35,291 nucleotides of DNA from Nitrososphaerota archaeon (GCA_005877205.1 VBPL01000017.1:1-35291), one strand, 5' to 3'; positions 23,148-31,842 are shown, counted from the first letter of the stretch. The notes: generated by a model from the sequence alone, not told the origin. Made by a program: numbers and translations.

Positions 23148-24411
23148 ATCTAGGATTATTTAATACAGATTCGATTTTGATCTGTTTTTCTGAACCATCT
23201 TTCATATTACGAACTATCACAGAATTATCTGCATATTCCTTTGGGGCTGCTATGATTACGTACCTTGAACTAGATGCCATTTCCATCTGCTTTTTTAGTG
23301 ATTTTCCTGTCAAATCTACCTCAGCGGCAACTCCCTTCAGTCTAAGTTGAGAAGCGATACTTGTTGCAATTTTTTTCATGTCTTCATTAACAAATACGAC
23401 CCAAACACGCGAACTGTCTGAATGAATCTTTATCCGCTGGTGTTCTATTGAGTGTGCTATACGCTCTACTCCCCCTGCCGCTCCCGTAGCACCGAGATCA
23501 TTTCTGCCAAATGCTTTTGTCAAGGTATCATATCGCCCGCCACCTACAAGTGCACCTAGATCCGAGCTACTATCAAAGACCTCAAACACTATCCCTGAGT
23601 AATAGTCAAGACCTCGTACTATACCAAAGTTTATTCTGATGTTTTCTACTCCACGATTTTTAAGAGATTCAAAAAGCTGTAAAATTTTGTTCCAGTTTTG
23701 TAATCTACTGACATCAATCTTTTTTTCTATTTCTTTGGGAGTTCCTTTAATTTGAGAAAATTCCAGAACTTTTTCCAAATCCGAAACTGAATATCCTTTT
23801 CCCTGATATTCTTGAATTATTTCCTGCTTTCTCTTTTTTTGGATCTTATCTACTGCTCGCAAGATATCGCTTACAACGCTGTCGGAATTCGATTTGAAAA
23901 TGTTTCTTACATGTGATTCTATAAGCTCTCGATCGCAGATATCTATTACAATGTTTTGTAGCTTTAGACTAGCGAAAAATTTGGATGTAAAGTCTATTAT
24001 TTCTGCATCTGATTCTATGTTTGGTTCTCCGTATATTTCTACATCCCACTGGTGAAAGAATCTGTATCTACCCTTTTGTGGTTCATCATAACGCCAGACT
24101 CCACCGAATGTTGAGAACTTCGCAGGAAGTCTCATCGATTTTTGAGATACCGCATAACGAGTGAGACCTATAGTGAAATCAAAGCGTAGAGCAACCTCAC
24201 GATCTCCTTTATCGGTAAAGTAGTAAATCTCATTCTTGATTGACGGACCACTCTTTGTTTCTATCACCGAAACCAATTCTATAGGAGATGGTTCCATGAA
24301 CTGAAATCCAAACAGATTTGATGTTTCAACGAATCTTTGCCGTACGTACTCGATTGTAGAAGACTCCCTTGGTTCTATGTCTCTCATACCACGCGGTAGA
24401 TCCAATTTCAA
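23131..24411 (-). CDS. hisS: Histidyl-tRNA synthetase
   Basis: Class II synthetase that charges tRNA-His. In 426 aa, LPRGMRDIEP starts the catalytic domain, motif 2 is VWRYDEPQKGRYRFFHQWDVEIYG, the histidine-specific motifs include RGLDYYSGIVFEV and GGGRYDTL, and motif 3 is GAAGGVERI. The anticodon-binding domain (VWVVFVNED...LRLKGVAAEVDL) ends the chain. TTG is the start: an in-frame stop lies upstream and TCTAAATGCA (near 24435) is at leaderless spacing; an ATG at codon 9 is the alternative. It is convergent with aIF6 with a 17-bp 3' overlap. Confidence 0.94.
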   Translation of the reverse strand: MKLDLPRGMRDIEPRESSTIEYVRQRFVETSNLFGFQFMEPSPIELVSVIETKSGPSIKNEIYYFTDKGDREVALRFDFTIGLTRYAVSQKSMRLPAKFSTFGGVWRYDEPQKGRYRFFHQWDVEIYGEPNIESDAEIIDFTSKFFASLKLQNIVIDICDRELIESHVRNIFKSNSDSVVSDILRAVDKIQKKRKQEIIQEYQGKGYSVSDLEKVLEFSQIKGTPKEIEKKIDVSRLQNWNKILQLFESLKNRGVENIRINFGIVRGLDYYSGIVFEVFDSSSDLGALVGGGRYDTLTKAFGRNDLGATGAAGGVERIAHSIEHQRIKIHSDSSRVWVVFVNEDMKKIATSIASQLRLKGVAAEVDLTGKSLKKQMEMASSSRYVIIAAPKEYADNSVIVRNMKDGSEKQIKIESVLNNPRSSLQL

Positions 24412-24504
24412 GACTCATTCTTTTTCTAATGCATTTAGACTTTCTGATTACGAGAAATCACAATTGACATAAATTAATAGTACTAGTCAGACTTAGCAAG
24501 ATCT

Positions 24505-24921
24505 ATGACATATCGGTACTTGGAACACATGACGGATGCATTCATTGAGGTCACCGGTACAACATTGGAAGAGGCCTTCGAAAATGCCGGAATCGCTACG
24601 GTTGATACAATTCTTGACATTAAATCTGTTGATGAAAAGACAAAAAAGAAGATCGAAATTAGTGCAGATGAGTTGGATAGTCTACTTTATACATGGCTTG
24701 AGGAAATAATCATACTAACGATAACTGAAGGATTTGCAGTAAGACGTTTTAGTGTACAAATTAGAAAGAACAGTAAATATTTTCTTAAGGCAGGAATAGT
24801 GGGGGAAGAGATTGATTTTGATAAACACCATTTTAAATTAGAAATTAAAGCGCCAACGTACCACCTTATGGAAATAAAAGAAGAGAAGCCTGTGGTGATG
24901 CGATTTCTTCTTGATCTGTAG
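24505..24921 (+). CDS. Archease
   Basis: A 138-residue archease, the activator of the RNA ligase RtcB, which joins tRNA exons after intron removal and repairs RNA. The family N-terminus is recognisable as YLEHMTDAFIEVTG (usual EHTADxgieV; the conserved Asp is D11). Further matches are LEEAFENAG, the central DELDSLLYTWLEEII and the terminal VMRFLLDL with its acidic end. The Thr-Ala of the usual motif is replaced by Met-Thr. RtcB is not in this window, but an apparently intron-bearing tRNA-Asp is. The ATG follows CATAAATTAATAG by about 26 bp. Confidence 0.92.
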   Translation: MTYRYLEHMTDAFIEVTGTTLEEAFENAGIATVDTILDIKSVDEKTKKKIEISADELDSLLYTWLEEIIILTITEGFAVRRFSVQIRKNSKYFLKAGIVGEEIDFDKHHFKLEIKAPTYHLMEIKEEKPVVMRFLLDL

Positions 24922-24961
24922 ACTAAATTATTAAATAACGTTTAGCCATACCTCAATAAGT

Positions 24962-25342
24962 TTGGTAGACGAAGAACTAGAGAGAATCATGAAAAAGAAA
25001 TTGACTGATATGACCGCTCGTAAGGTACCAGAAATTCTAGAACTTGATGATACCAATTTCGATAAGGCGCTAGTCGGCGAAACTCCTATGATAGTAGATT
25101 TTTGGGCTACGTGGTGCGGTCCGTGCCAATTCATGCTTCCTGTATTTACAAGACTTGCAAAAAAATACAAGACAATAAAATTTGCTCGTGTGAATGTTGA
25201 TGACTCACAAGGCATTTCTCAACGATATGGAGTCTATGCAATTCCAACATTCATAGTCTTTAAGAACGGGAAACCTGTCGACAAGGCAGTAGGGGCAGTT
25301 GGTGAACCTGGTCTTCACATGCTTGCTCAAAAATACGCCTAG
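24962..25342 (+). CDS. trxA: Thioredoxin
   Basis: A disulfide reductase of the thioredoxin fold, 126 aa. It carries the intact active site WATWCGPC (residues about 48-55), the cis-Pro loop YAIPTFIVFKNG, and an N-terminal charged helix of about 25 residues (LERIMKKKLTDMTARKVP) beyond the minimal fold. There is no signal peptide, so it is cytoplasmic. The start is TTG, following TTATTAAATAAC (near 24934) at leaderless spacing. It converges on aIF5B with a 4-bp overlap of 3' ends. Confidence 0.95.
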   Translation: MVDEELERIMKKKLTDMTARKVPEILELDDTNFDKALVGETPMIVDFWATWCGPCQFMLPVFTRLAKKYKTIKFARVNVDDSQGISQRYGVYAIPTFIVFKNGKPVDKAVGAVGEPGLHMLAQKYA

Positions 25343-27120
25343 TAACCGTAAGCCGGATTCAATTTTCTTTGAATTGTCATGATCTCTTTGAGGACTTCAA
25401 CTTCCTCTGGGCTTAACTTATGTTCAAATCTTTTTAGTAAAAGCTTGGCGTCGTGAGATGAAGGTAGAGAATAGAAAACTTCTTCTTCAGATATTTGTCT
25501 GCCTATAGTCACATTTTGGATTGATACAGCTACTTCTTGACCTTTTTTGGCCATATTGATTGATTTCCCACCGTCCTGAATTTGGTGCACTACTCCAATT
25601 CTTCTACCATCTGCATTCATAACGGCAACTTTTTGTCGTAACAAGCCAACATCCACACGTATACCAAAAACTGCTGGGTTGCTTTTTCTAAATATGTATC
25701 CTTTCAAAAACGTAAATTTGCAAATTGGAGTCAATTCTTGAAGAATTGCATTCTCTTCATTTGCTGTGTCTTCTTGAACCCAATTAAGGTAGTTATCGAT
25801 GAGGCTGTAGATTACCTGATCATGAAAAATCTTGATGTGATTTGCATCTGCTTCCTCCTGGGCATCCTGAAGAATTTTTACGTTAAATGCTATGACCACT
25901 CCAAGATGTCTGTCATGTTCCTTTACTGCCAATGCTTCTATGACATCTCTCCTAGTTACTGGTCCTATGTCAGCTATTGATATTGGAATATTCTGTCTTT
26001 TCAACATATCAGTTAGAGCCTCCAGTGAACCTATGGTATCACATTTTAGAATGATTCCTTTTGTATCAGCTTTTACAAAAACTGACTTCATCTCGGATTC
26101 GATCAATTTTCTGAATTCCTCAATCTTAGTTTCGTCGGTACTAGCATAGACTGGACTTCCAGGCAATACGCCTTCAAGATCAGGCGATGCAATCTTTATT
26201 CCAGCTGCAGCAACAACTTCGTTTACAGGTCTGAACTTGTCTCTGGGATCGCGCATTTCATCCAATGGTTTTGGTAAAAGTATTGCTTTTGGTTTGGTAA
26301 CTATTACTGAGTCTCTTTTAGCAAGTACTATAGAATCATTTTTTCTGAGATGGCCATCAATTAAGATGATATTAGCAGTAACTCCCAAGCCAATTTCTTC
26401 TTTAACTTCAAGAACTATTCCTCTGGTTGGCTTTTCCGTCTGGTCCAATTTTTTTTGCATATACTGTTGGGTCAGTCCTACCAAGACTGCTAATAATTCC
26501 GGAATTCCTTCTCCTGTTCTAGCACTAACCGGTACAATAGATACTTCTTTTGTGAAGTCCGTGACCCTGTAGAATGCTTCAGAGTTATATCCAAGTATCG
26601 ATAAAGTTCCTACCACATTGTAAAGGTGCTCATCAAGAGCCGTTTGTATTGAAGGATCTTGCTCCTTAATTGATTGTGTGATAAATTGCGACGTCGTTTT
26701 TTTCCACCCTGAAATCATGTCAACTTTGTTCAGAGCTACTACAAATGGTACTTTTCTGGTCTGTAATATTTTCAAACTTTCATTAGTTTGCGGTTGAAAT
26801 CCGCGGTTGACGTCTACAACCAAAATGGCAATATCCGCTGCAGAACCTCCTCTTGCTCTCAGATTTGTAAAAATTTCATGACCTGGTGTGTCAATGACTA
26901 ATAGACCTGGAATTTCATGTGTCCCCCCACTCATTTTCGTAAAAAGTGGACCACATACTTTCTTGAGTGTCTCAGTGGGAAGAAAGCTAGCTCCGATATG
27001 CTGTGTGATTCCTCCAGCTTCCCTGGCCTGAACACCAGTACCTCGAATCTTATCTAATAGTGAAGTCTTACCAGAGTCTACGTGACCTAGAACTACTACT
27101 ATAGGCTGTCGTATTTGCAA
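25339..27120 (-). CDS. infB: Translation initiation factor aIF5B (IF2-type GTPase)
   Basis: GTPase that promotes subunit joining during translation initiation. In 593 aa: the P-loop GHVDSGKT (residues 12-19; Ser where most have His), switch I GGITQHIG, DTPGH (77-81) and NKVD (131-134). Beta-barrel domain II (GIVLEVKEEIGLGVTANIIL), the domain III fold and a C-terminal domain ending QRKLNPAYGY follow. The eukaryotic N-terminal extension is absent, as usual in archaea. The start is TTG, 6 nt after the ndk stop. It is the last gene of the L7Ae-S28e-L24e-ndk-aIF5B operon. Confidence 0.95.
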   Translation of the reverse strand: MQIRQPIVVVLGHVDSGKTSLLDKIRGTGVQAREAGGITQHIGASFLPTETLKKVCGPLFTKMSGGTHEIPGLLVIDTPGHEIFTNLRARGGSAADIAILVVDVNRGFQPQTNESLKILQTRKVPFVVALNKVDMISGWKKTTSQFITQSIKEQDPSIQTALDEHLYNVVGTLSILGYNSEAFYRVTDFTKEVSIVPVSARTGEGIPELLAVLVGLTQQYMQKKLDQTEKPTRGIVLEVKEEIGLGVTANIILIDGHLRKNDSIVLAKRDSVIVTKPKAILLPKPLDEMRDPRDKFRPVNEVVAAAGIKIASPDLEGVLPGSPVYASTDETKIEEFRKLIESEMKSVFVKADTKGIILKCDTIGSLEALTDMLKRQNIPISIADIGPVTRRDVIEALAVKEHDRHLGVVIAFNVKILQDAQEEADANHIKIFHDQVIYSLIDNYLNWVQEDTANEENAILQELTPICKFTFLKGYIFRKSNPAVFGIRVDVGLLRQKVAVMNADGRRIGVVHQIQDGGKSINMAKKGQEVAVSIQNVTIGRQISEEEVFYSLPSSHDAKLLLKRFEHKLSPEEVEVLKEIMTIQRKLNPAYGY

Positions 27121-27126
27121 ACACTT

Positions 27127-27528
27127 TCACTTGAATACCACAGCTACCTCTTTTTCAAAACTTTCCTTAGAATCAGAGGCATGAATAATATTATCTGATA
27201 TTCCAAGTCCAAAGTCGCCTCTTATTGTACCAGGTGCTGCTTCAAAGGACTTGGTTAATCCTACCATTAGCCTCGTTGCTGCAATTGCGTTATCACCTTC
27301 TATTATTGCAGCAACTACTCGTCCTGATGTAATAAAAGAGACTAGCTCTCCAAAGAACGGCTTTGATTGATGAACAGAATAGAATTCTTCTGCCATTTGT
27401 TTCGTAAAAGTAAACATCTTGAGCTTTAGTATATTGAAACCCTTCTCTTCAAATCTAGAAATTATTTCTCCTACTAACTTTCTCTCTACACCATCAGGTT
27501 TTACTATGAATAGTGTTTGTTCAGTCAT
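27127..27528 (-). CDS. ndk: Nucleoside diphosphate kinase
   Basis: Transfers the gamma phosphate between NTPs and NDPs through a phospho-histidine. In 133 aa: [19 protein letters not shown] at the N-terminus and NIIHASDS with catalytic H116 near the end, both fully conserved. It lies between L24e and aIF5B; the ATG is flush with the L24e stop (TAAATG) and has no obvious ribosome binding site, so coupled translation is likely. Confidence 0.96.
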   Translation of the reverse strand: MTEQTLFIVKPDGVERKLVGEIISRFEEKGFNILKLKMFTFTKQMAEEFYSVHQSKPFFGELVSFITSGRVVAAIIEGDNAIAATRLMVGLTKSFEAAPGTIRGDFGLGISDNIIHASDSKESFEKEVAVVFK

Positions 27529-27732
27529 TTACTTTTTGACCTTAATACCGCCCTTAACGTATTTGTTGGTCCACTTTAGTCTTCTTGGATCACGTTTCAG
27601 GACTAGCATATTCTTCTTACATTTCGAAGAACAGAACCAAAATACTGTACCGTCATTTTTCACAAGCATCGTACCGGAACCTTTTGCTACTGGCCTATTA
27701 CAGAAACTACAAGGTTTAAGAAGAACACTCAA
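27529..27732 (-). CDS. rpl24e: Large ribosomal subunit protein eL24 (L24e)
   Basis: A 67-residue zinc-ribbon ribosomal protein. CSFCNRPVAKG and FCSSKCKKN provide the four zinc Cys, followed by the basic RDPRRLKWTNKY. The start is TTG. GTGAT, overlapping the S28e stop codon, sits 6 nt before it as ribosome binding site. The gene lies in the conserved archaeal translation operon; its product forms part of the aIF6 and subunit-joining interface. Confidence 0.95.
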   Translation of the reverse strand: MSVLLKPCSFCNRPVAKGSGTMLVKNDGTVFWFCSSKCKKNMLVLKRDPRRLKWTNKYVKGGIKVKK

Positions 27733-27739
27733 TTCTAAA

Positions 27740-27946
27740 TCACTTTATTTTTCTTGCTTCGCGTTCCGTTTCTCGTAACATAAGAATGTCAGACATTCTT
27801 ACCGAGCCCTTTACATTTCTAGTAAGAATTCTCCCTTTGTCTTTTCCGTCAAGAATCTTAACTCGAACCTGTATTACTTCACCTGCAATACCGGTTCTTC
27901 CTACGATTTGTATTACTTCAGCGGGAATAGGAATTTCGGTACTCAT
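27740..27946 (-). CDS. rps28e: Small ribosomal subunit protein eS28 (S28e)
   Basis: A 68-residue OB-fold ribosomal protein with the family signature at the C-terminus: [23 protein letters not shown]. The N-terminus ([25 protein letters not shown]) also matches. Its ATG overlaps the L7Ae stop by 4 nt, so the two are coupled. Confidence 0.96.
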   Translation of the reverse strand: MSTEIPIPAEVIQIVGRTGIAGEVIQVRVKILDGKDKGRILTRNVKGSVRMSDILMLRETEREARKIK

Positions 27947-28329
27947 TTGTTAGCTTGACCACCCTTTATCTGCGACAGTGATGCCACAATCTGATCAACT
28001 ATATGCTGAGCATCTCCTGAATCTATTATCGCAGCGGCTGCAGAGGTAACATCGATTCCCAAAGCTTTTCCTAGCTCTTGTCTGCTTGGGACGAATCCAT
28101 ACGGAATACTATGTTCCTCGCAGAGTATAGGAAGGTGAGCGACTACCTCTGGTGGTTCTACATCTTCAGCGATGATTACAAGTTTACTTATTCCTCTTTC
28201 AATAGCTTTTGTAACTTCGTTTGTACCTTTCTTTACCTTGCCACTTTGATGAGCAACCCTTACTGCTTCATAGATTGGGCTAACCAGATCAGAGGGCACT
28301 TGAAACTTTACGTAATAAGCTTTAGCCAC
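27943..28329 (-). CDS. rpl7ae: Ribosomal protein eL8 / L7Ae (kink-turn binding)
   Basis: Binds kink-turns in 23S rRNA and, in archaea, also box C/D and H/ACA RNAs and RNase P. The core [29 protein letters not shown] is diagnostic, and [18 protein letters not shown] contains the loop 9 specificity region. GTG at 28329 (giving MAKAYYVKF, the usual family N-terminus, 128 aa) is preferred over a GTG three codons earlier, because GGTGAT (28334-28339) lies just upstream as a Shine-Dalgarno sequence. It is the first gene of the translation operon; CACTTTTAAAACC near 28382 is the likely promoter box. Confidence 0.94.
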   Translation of the reverse strand: MAKAYYVKFQVPSDLVSPIYEAVRVAHQSGKVKKGTNEVTKAIERGISKLVIIAEDVEPPEVVAHLPILCEEHSIPYGFVPSRQELGKALGIDVTSAAAAIIDSGDAQHIVDQIVASLSQIKGGQANK

Positions 28330-28333
28330 ATGT

Positions 28334-28339
28334 ATCACC
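28334..28339 (-). promoter_or_regulatory. Shine-Dalgarno sequence of L7Ae
   Basis: GGTGAT on the minus strand lies 4 nt before the chosen GTG start at 28329. It lies inside the coding frame if the upstream GTG is used, which argues for the shorter protein. It is the best ribosome binding site in the window in front of an operon-leading gene. Confidence 0.55.
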
Positions 28340-28389
28340 CATTGGGATCATTTCCATTCCTTGTGTGCTTTCAAATGGTTTTAAAAGTG

Positions 28390-29736
28390 TTATCTGCCTA
28401 CTGCCAACTTTATCTTCGACATGTATTTGCAGAAAATATCATCCAGACCAACTTGAGAGTCAGACTCCGCGTAGATCCTCGCTATTGGTTCGGTTCCACT
28501 TAATCTAACCATGACCCAGCTTGATTCGTCAAGAAAGATTTTGATGCCATCAGTAAAGTCTCTTTTGTAAGGTTCATTTTTTAATGTTCTAATTATTTTT
28601 TTGAAATCATCCTTCGAACATTCTATTTTGCCTTTCGTTGTATAAGATGGAGGTAGATTGGCCATTTCTTCCGACAAGGATCCTTTGGTGCTTGACAGCA
28701 AATCTAGCATAAGAGCCATTGCCATACAACCATCTCTTACTTGGTTATGTTTACCATACATAAAACCACCATTTTCTTCGAAACCGATTATTGCATCCTC
28801 TAAGACCATTTTGCGTGAAACCTCTACACTACCTACTTTTGTTCTTATTACCTTTGATCGTGTCTTGGTTGCGATTTTCTCTATTACTGATGTAGAATTC
28901 ACTGAAGTTACTACTTTAGATTTTGGATATCTATCCAATATGTGCTTTGATAAAAGTAATGCCGACCTATCACCAGTTAGGATACTTCCTTTCTCATCGC
29001 AGAAAATGCTTCTATCACCATCTCCGTCAAAGGCCACTCCAAAATCTGCCTTTGATCTTACTACTGTAGATGCAAGTTTGCCCAGATTCTGAGGTGTAGG
29101 CTCTGAGCCTCTTCCGGGAAAGGAGCCATCTATTTTCTCATTAATTACAACAAGCCCACAACCAAGTTCCCTGCATAATAAAGGAGCAGTCACGGCTTGA
29201 GCACCATTGCCAAGATCTAATATTACCTTAGGTCTGCGCGATCTGATTTTCTTTGCATTTATCTGTATCTTGATCCCTCCAAGATATTTGCCAACGGCCT
29301 GACTTTCATTTGTTATTGTACCAAATTTCTTTGCAATTTTCCATCTTTTCTTAAAATAAAACTCTTCTACCCTATGTTCATCTTCTCTTGATATTTCTAT
29401 TCCGTCTCTTGCTGCGACCTTTAGTCCGTTATACTCCTGAGGATTATGGGAGGCGGTCACCATGATTCCTCCATTATATCCAAGTTTTTTGGTAGCAAAT
29501 TGCAAACATGGAGTTGGTATCAAGCCACATATTGCAGAGTCTAACCCCGCTGCGCTTAATGCTGAAGACACTACTTTTGATATTATAACGCTGGATTCTC
29601 TGCCATCATAACCTAATAGGATCGGGCCTTTCTTGAAAAAACTTGCAATTGACAAGGTGATATCAGACACAAAATCTAGAGTTAGAGTCTTGCCAAATAT
29701 CCCTCTAATTCCGTTTGTACCAAATAATCTTGCCAT
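28390..29736 (-). CDS. glmM: Phosphoglucosamine mutase / phosphomannomutase family
   Basis: Interconverts hexose(amine) 6- and 1-phosphates for UDP-GlcNAc and glycan synthesis. From the ATG at 29736 the protein is 448 aa and begins MARLFGTNGIRG, the classic family N-terminus. The phosphoserine loop is TASHNP (S96), the metal loop DGDGDR (237-242), and the C-terminal phosphate-binding loop RLSGTEP. A longer frame from 29796 is rejected because it would run through the divergent tRNA-Leu gene. GlcN-1-P versus mannose substrate cannot be settled, but the glycan locus elsewhere in the window would consume UDP-HexNAc. The promoter probably shares the AT block 29751-29762 with tRNA-Leu. Confidence 0.92.
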   Translation of the reverse strand: MARLFGTNGIRGIFGKTLTLDFVSDITLSIASFFKKGPILLGYDGRESSVIISKVVSSALSAAGLDSAICGLIPTPCLQFATKKLGYNGGIMVTASHNPQEYNGLKVAARDGIEISREDEHRVEEFYFKKRWKIAKKFGTITNESQAVGKYLGGIKIQINAKKIRSRRPKVILDLGNGAQAVTAPLLCRELGCGLVVINEKIDGSFPGRGSEPTPQNLGKLASTVVRSKADFGVAFDGDGDRSIFCDEKGSILTGDRSALLLSKHILDRYPKSKVVTSVNSTSVIEKIATKTRSKVIRTKVGSVEVSRKMVLEDAIIGFEENGGFMYGKHNQVRDGCMAMALMLDLLSSTKGSLSEEMANLPPSYTTKGKIECSKDDFKKIIRTLKNEPYKRDFTDGIKIFLDESSWVMVRLSGTEPIARIYAESDSQVGLDDIFCKYMSKIKLAVGR

Positions 29737-29782
29737 GCTACCATCAACAATAGATAAATTTGTCTTAAAAGTCATGGTGCAT

Positions 29783-29867
29783 GCGGGAGTTGCCAAGCCT
29801 GGTCAAAGGCGCAGGGCTTAGGACCCTGTCTTTTAGGAGTTCGTGGGTTCAAATCCCACCTCCCGCA
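29783..29867 (+). tRNA. tRNA-Leu (TAG)
   Basis: Acceptor stem GCGGGAG/CTCCCGC with discriminator A, anticodon stem CAGGG/CCCTG with loop CTTAGGA (anticodon TAG), a class II variable arm, and T arm GTGGG/CCCAC are present. 85 nt, no intron, no encoded CCA. TAGATAAATT lies about 26 bp upstream. Its 3' end is 1 bp from the stop of the convergent zinc-finger gene. Confidence 0.96.
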
Positions 29868-29868
29868 T

Positions 29869-30054
29869 CTAATGAACTATGCACAGTTGCATTTCTTTGT
29901 GATGATGAAAATGTGTATTACAGAAATTGTTTGAACATTCATAACAATGCCAGTCACCTATAGTAGAGCACACCTTACAGGTTTTTACTGGATTATTATG
30001 ATCGTAACTATTTGACCTATTGTGACCTCTATGAGAGTTTCTGGGTCTGTCCAT
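29869..30054 (-). CDS. Small Cys/His zinc-finger protein, 61 aa
   Basis: The N-terminal half is polar, basic and His/Asn-rich (NSHRGHNRSNSYDHNN) and looks disordered. The C-terminal half has a dense ligand pattern: CKVC (C26, C29), then WHCYECSNNFCNTHFHHH and a terminal CIVH. This order (CxxC-CxxC-C-H-H) is reminiscent of B-box or other cross-brace zinc fingers with two zinc sites. I do not recognise a named family. AT-rich TTCTTAAC near 30075 could be its promoter. It is compact enough to be an RNA-, DNA- or protein-binding module; no target is suggested by neighbours. Confidence 0.65.
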   Translation of the reverse strand: MDRPRNSHRGHNRSNSYDHNNPVKTCKVCSTIGDWHCYECSNNFCNTHFHHHKEMQLCIVH

Positions 30055-30214
30055 TACTGTTCCTCAGTCAAGTTAAGAATTGAAAAACTAACCTTTCCCA
30101 TTCAATCACTCATTACGGAATTGAAGTATCTAGTCGTACTAGCATTTTAATAATAATTGATATTCCAAAAGGCTATTTAAGCATTAATAAAGTACGGCAT
30201 GTCTACCAATTAGA

Positions 30215-31072
30215 ATGAATAAAACAATTGTCGAACTTACCGTCTTAGGAAAGGACCATGAAGGTGTAGTAGCAGGTTTTACAAATTTCATTTTTCAAAA
30301 TGGAGGAAACATTGAGAAGATAAACCAAAATGTGGTAAAGGGTCTCTTTGGCATGTACCTCGAAGCATCTTTTACAAAAAAAATCGATATCCGAAAATTC
30401 AACCAAGAAGCCGAGAGACTAGCGAAGAACCTTAGAATGGAAGTTAATATCCATTATGAGGTATCCAAAAGAAAAAGAGTGGCAGTACTTGTAACCAAGG
30501 AAGATCACTGTCTGCAAGCCATACTTGAAGCAAGAGCAAAAAAGCAGCTTAAAGGAGAAATTGTTGTTGTGGTCGGTACAGAAAATACTTTGTCTCCTTT
30601 GGTTAAGAAAGCCAAGATCTCATTTATACTTGTCAATGAAAAAGATCAGCCAGCCGCAGAAGAGAAAATAATTGCTGTCATGAAAAAATACGACGTAGAC
30701 TTGATAGTTCTTGCTAGGTACATGAGAGTACTTTCTCCTAATTTTGTTTGGAGATATCCTAATAGGATTATTAACATACATCCATCGCTATTGCCAGCCT
30801 TTCCTGGCGCTTACGCCTACATTCAAGCATACGAACGCGGTGCAAAAATTGTTGGGTGTACTGCACACTACATAACCGAAGATCTAGATCAAGGTCCAAT
30901 AATCTTCCAAGATGCTTTTGCGATTGAGGAAAATGAGACCTTGGGATCACTAAAGAAGAAAGGACAAAGATTGGAAGCTAAGACATTGTTAGAAGCAGTA
31001 AAGATGCATCTTGATAGAAGACTTGAAGTGTATTGGGGCAAGGTACATGTGAAACCAAGAAGATCTAGATGA
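30215..31072 (+). CDS. purU: PurU-like formyltetrahydrofolate deformylase (ACT + formyltransferase fold)
   Basis: Predicted to hydrolyse 10-formyl-tetrahydrofolate (or a related formyl-pterin) to formate. An N-terminal ACT domain (residues about 5-80: VLGKDHEGVVAGFTNFI) is followed by a GART-type domain. The active-site segment is NIHPSLLPAFPGA with H189, and GCTAHYITEDLDQGPII carries the conserved Asp (D225). Length matches bacterial PurU. An alternative is a transferase acting on another formyl acceptor, since the C1 carrier of this lineage is not shown here. The stop overlaps the start of the creatininase-family gene by 4 nt (ATGA). TTAATAAAG near 30187 is the promoter box. Confidence 0.86.
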   Translation: MNKTIVELTVLGKDHEGVVAGFTNFIFQNGGNIEKINQNVVKGLFGMYLEASFTKKIDIRKFNQEAERLAKNLRMEVNIHYEVSKRKRVAVLVTKEDHCLQAILEARAKKQLKGEIVVVVGTENTLSPLVKKAKISFILVNEKDQPAAEEKIIAVMKKYDVDLIVLARYMRVLSPNFVWRYPNRIINIHPSLLPAFPGAYAYIQAYERGAKIVGCTAHYITEDLDQGPIIFQDAFAIEENETLGSLKKKGQRLEAKTLLEAVKMHLDRRLEVYWGKVHVKPRRSR

Positions 31073-31797
31073 TTGTAAAAGACTTCACCAACTTCGATAT
31101 TCACAAACAAACAAGAAAGAAATCCGTTGCATTAATACCAGTAGGCTCGATAGAACAACATGGACCTCATCTGCCAGTCTCTACTGATTCTGATATAGTC
31201 TCATACATAGCCAAGAAGATCTCAGATAAGATGGGCTTTCTTCTACTTCCCACAATTGAATACGGGGTTTCCTTTGAACACAGCCCATTCTTTAACCTCA
31301 GTATAACAGCCACTACTTTACAAAAGATATTGGTTGATCTGTGTGTTTCGCTTTATAAGAACAAAATCGCTACAATAATAATCCTAAATGGGCATCACGG
31401 GAATCACACCGCGTTAAAGCAGATACCCAAAAGGGTGAGTAAGATTCATGGTATTAATACACGAATTCTTGTCTATTCTTATTGGCACTTCATGAAACGG
31501 CAATTTGATCACGCAGGATTTGTAGAGACGTCCATAATGCTAGCTATCTCAAAAAGAGTTCAAATGAACAAAGCAAAGAAAGGCCTTGTTCCAAACGGCT
31601 TATCAGACCGAGAACTGGCTAGATTAAGTAGGCTTGCAAAGAAATCGTTCCCTTATGTAACAAAAAATGGAGTTTGGGGAGATCCCAGAAATGCTACCGC
31701 AAAAGATGGGAGAAGGATTCTAGATGAAATAGTCACTGCAATTGTTAAAGAGAGTCAAACTTGCCTTACCGGAAAAAGCCGAAAATTACACCAATGA
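31069..31797 (+). CDS. Creatininase / ArfB-type metal-dependent amidohydrolase
   Basis: A 242-residue enzyme of the creatininase superfamily. Metal-site motifs are GSIEQHGPHLPVSTD (E29, H31, D40) and NGHHGN (107-112), and the later HAGFVETS contains the conserved E153. The NGHxGN form, rather than the creatininase NGHxEN, resembles ArfB, the archaeal formamide hydrolase in riboflavin and F420 precursor synthesis. That assignment fits a lineage that uses F420 but is an inference. The usual Glu after HAG is Phe. It is translationally coupled to the PurU-like gene, so two predicted formate-releasing enzymes are adjacent. Confidence 0.82.
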   Translation: MIVKDFTNFDIHKQTRKKSVALIPVGSIEQHGPHLPVSTDSDIVSYIAKKISDKMGFLLLPTIEYGVSFEHSPFFNLSITATTLQKILVDLCVSLYKNKIATIIILNGHHGNHTALKQIPKRVSKIHGINTRILVYSYWHFMKRQFDHAGFVETSIMLAISKRVQMNKAKKGLVPNGLSDRELARLSRLAKKSFPYVTKNGVWGDPRNATAKDGRRILDEIVTAIVKESQTCLTGKSRKLHQ

Positions 31798-31842
31798 AAT
31801 TTTAATATATACCCTTGATAGAGTGAGTAATAAGTGAAATAG

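Noticed and set aside
29737-29796. Longer N-terminus for the phosphoglucosamine mutase
   Set aside because: It would extend into the divergent tRNA-Leu gene, and the protein family begins at MARLFGTNGIRG.
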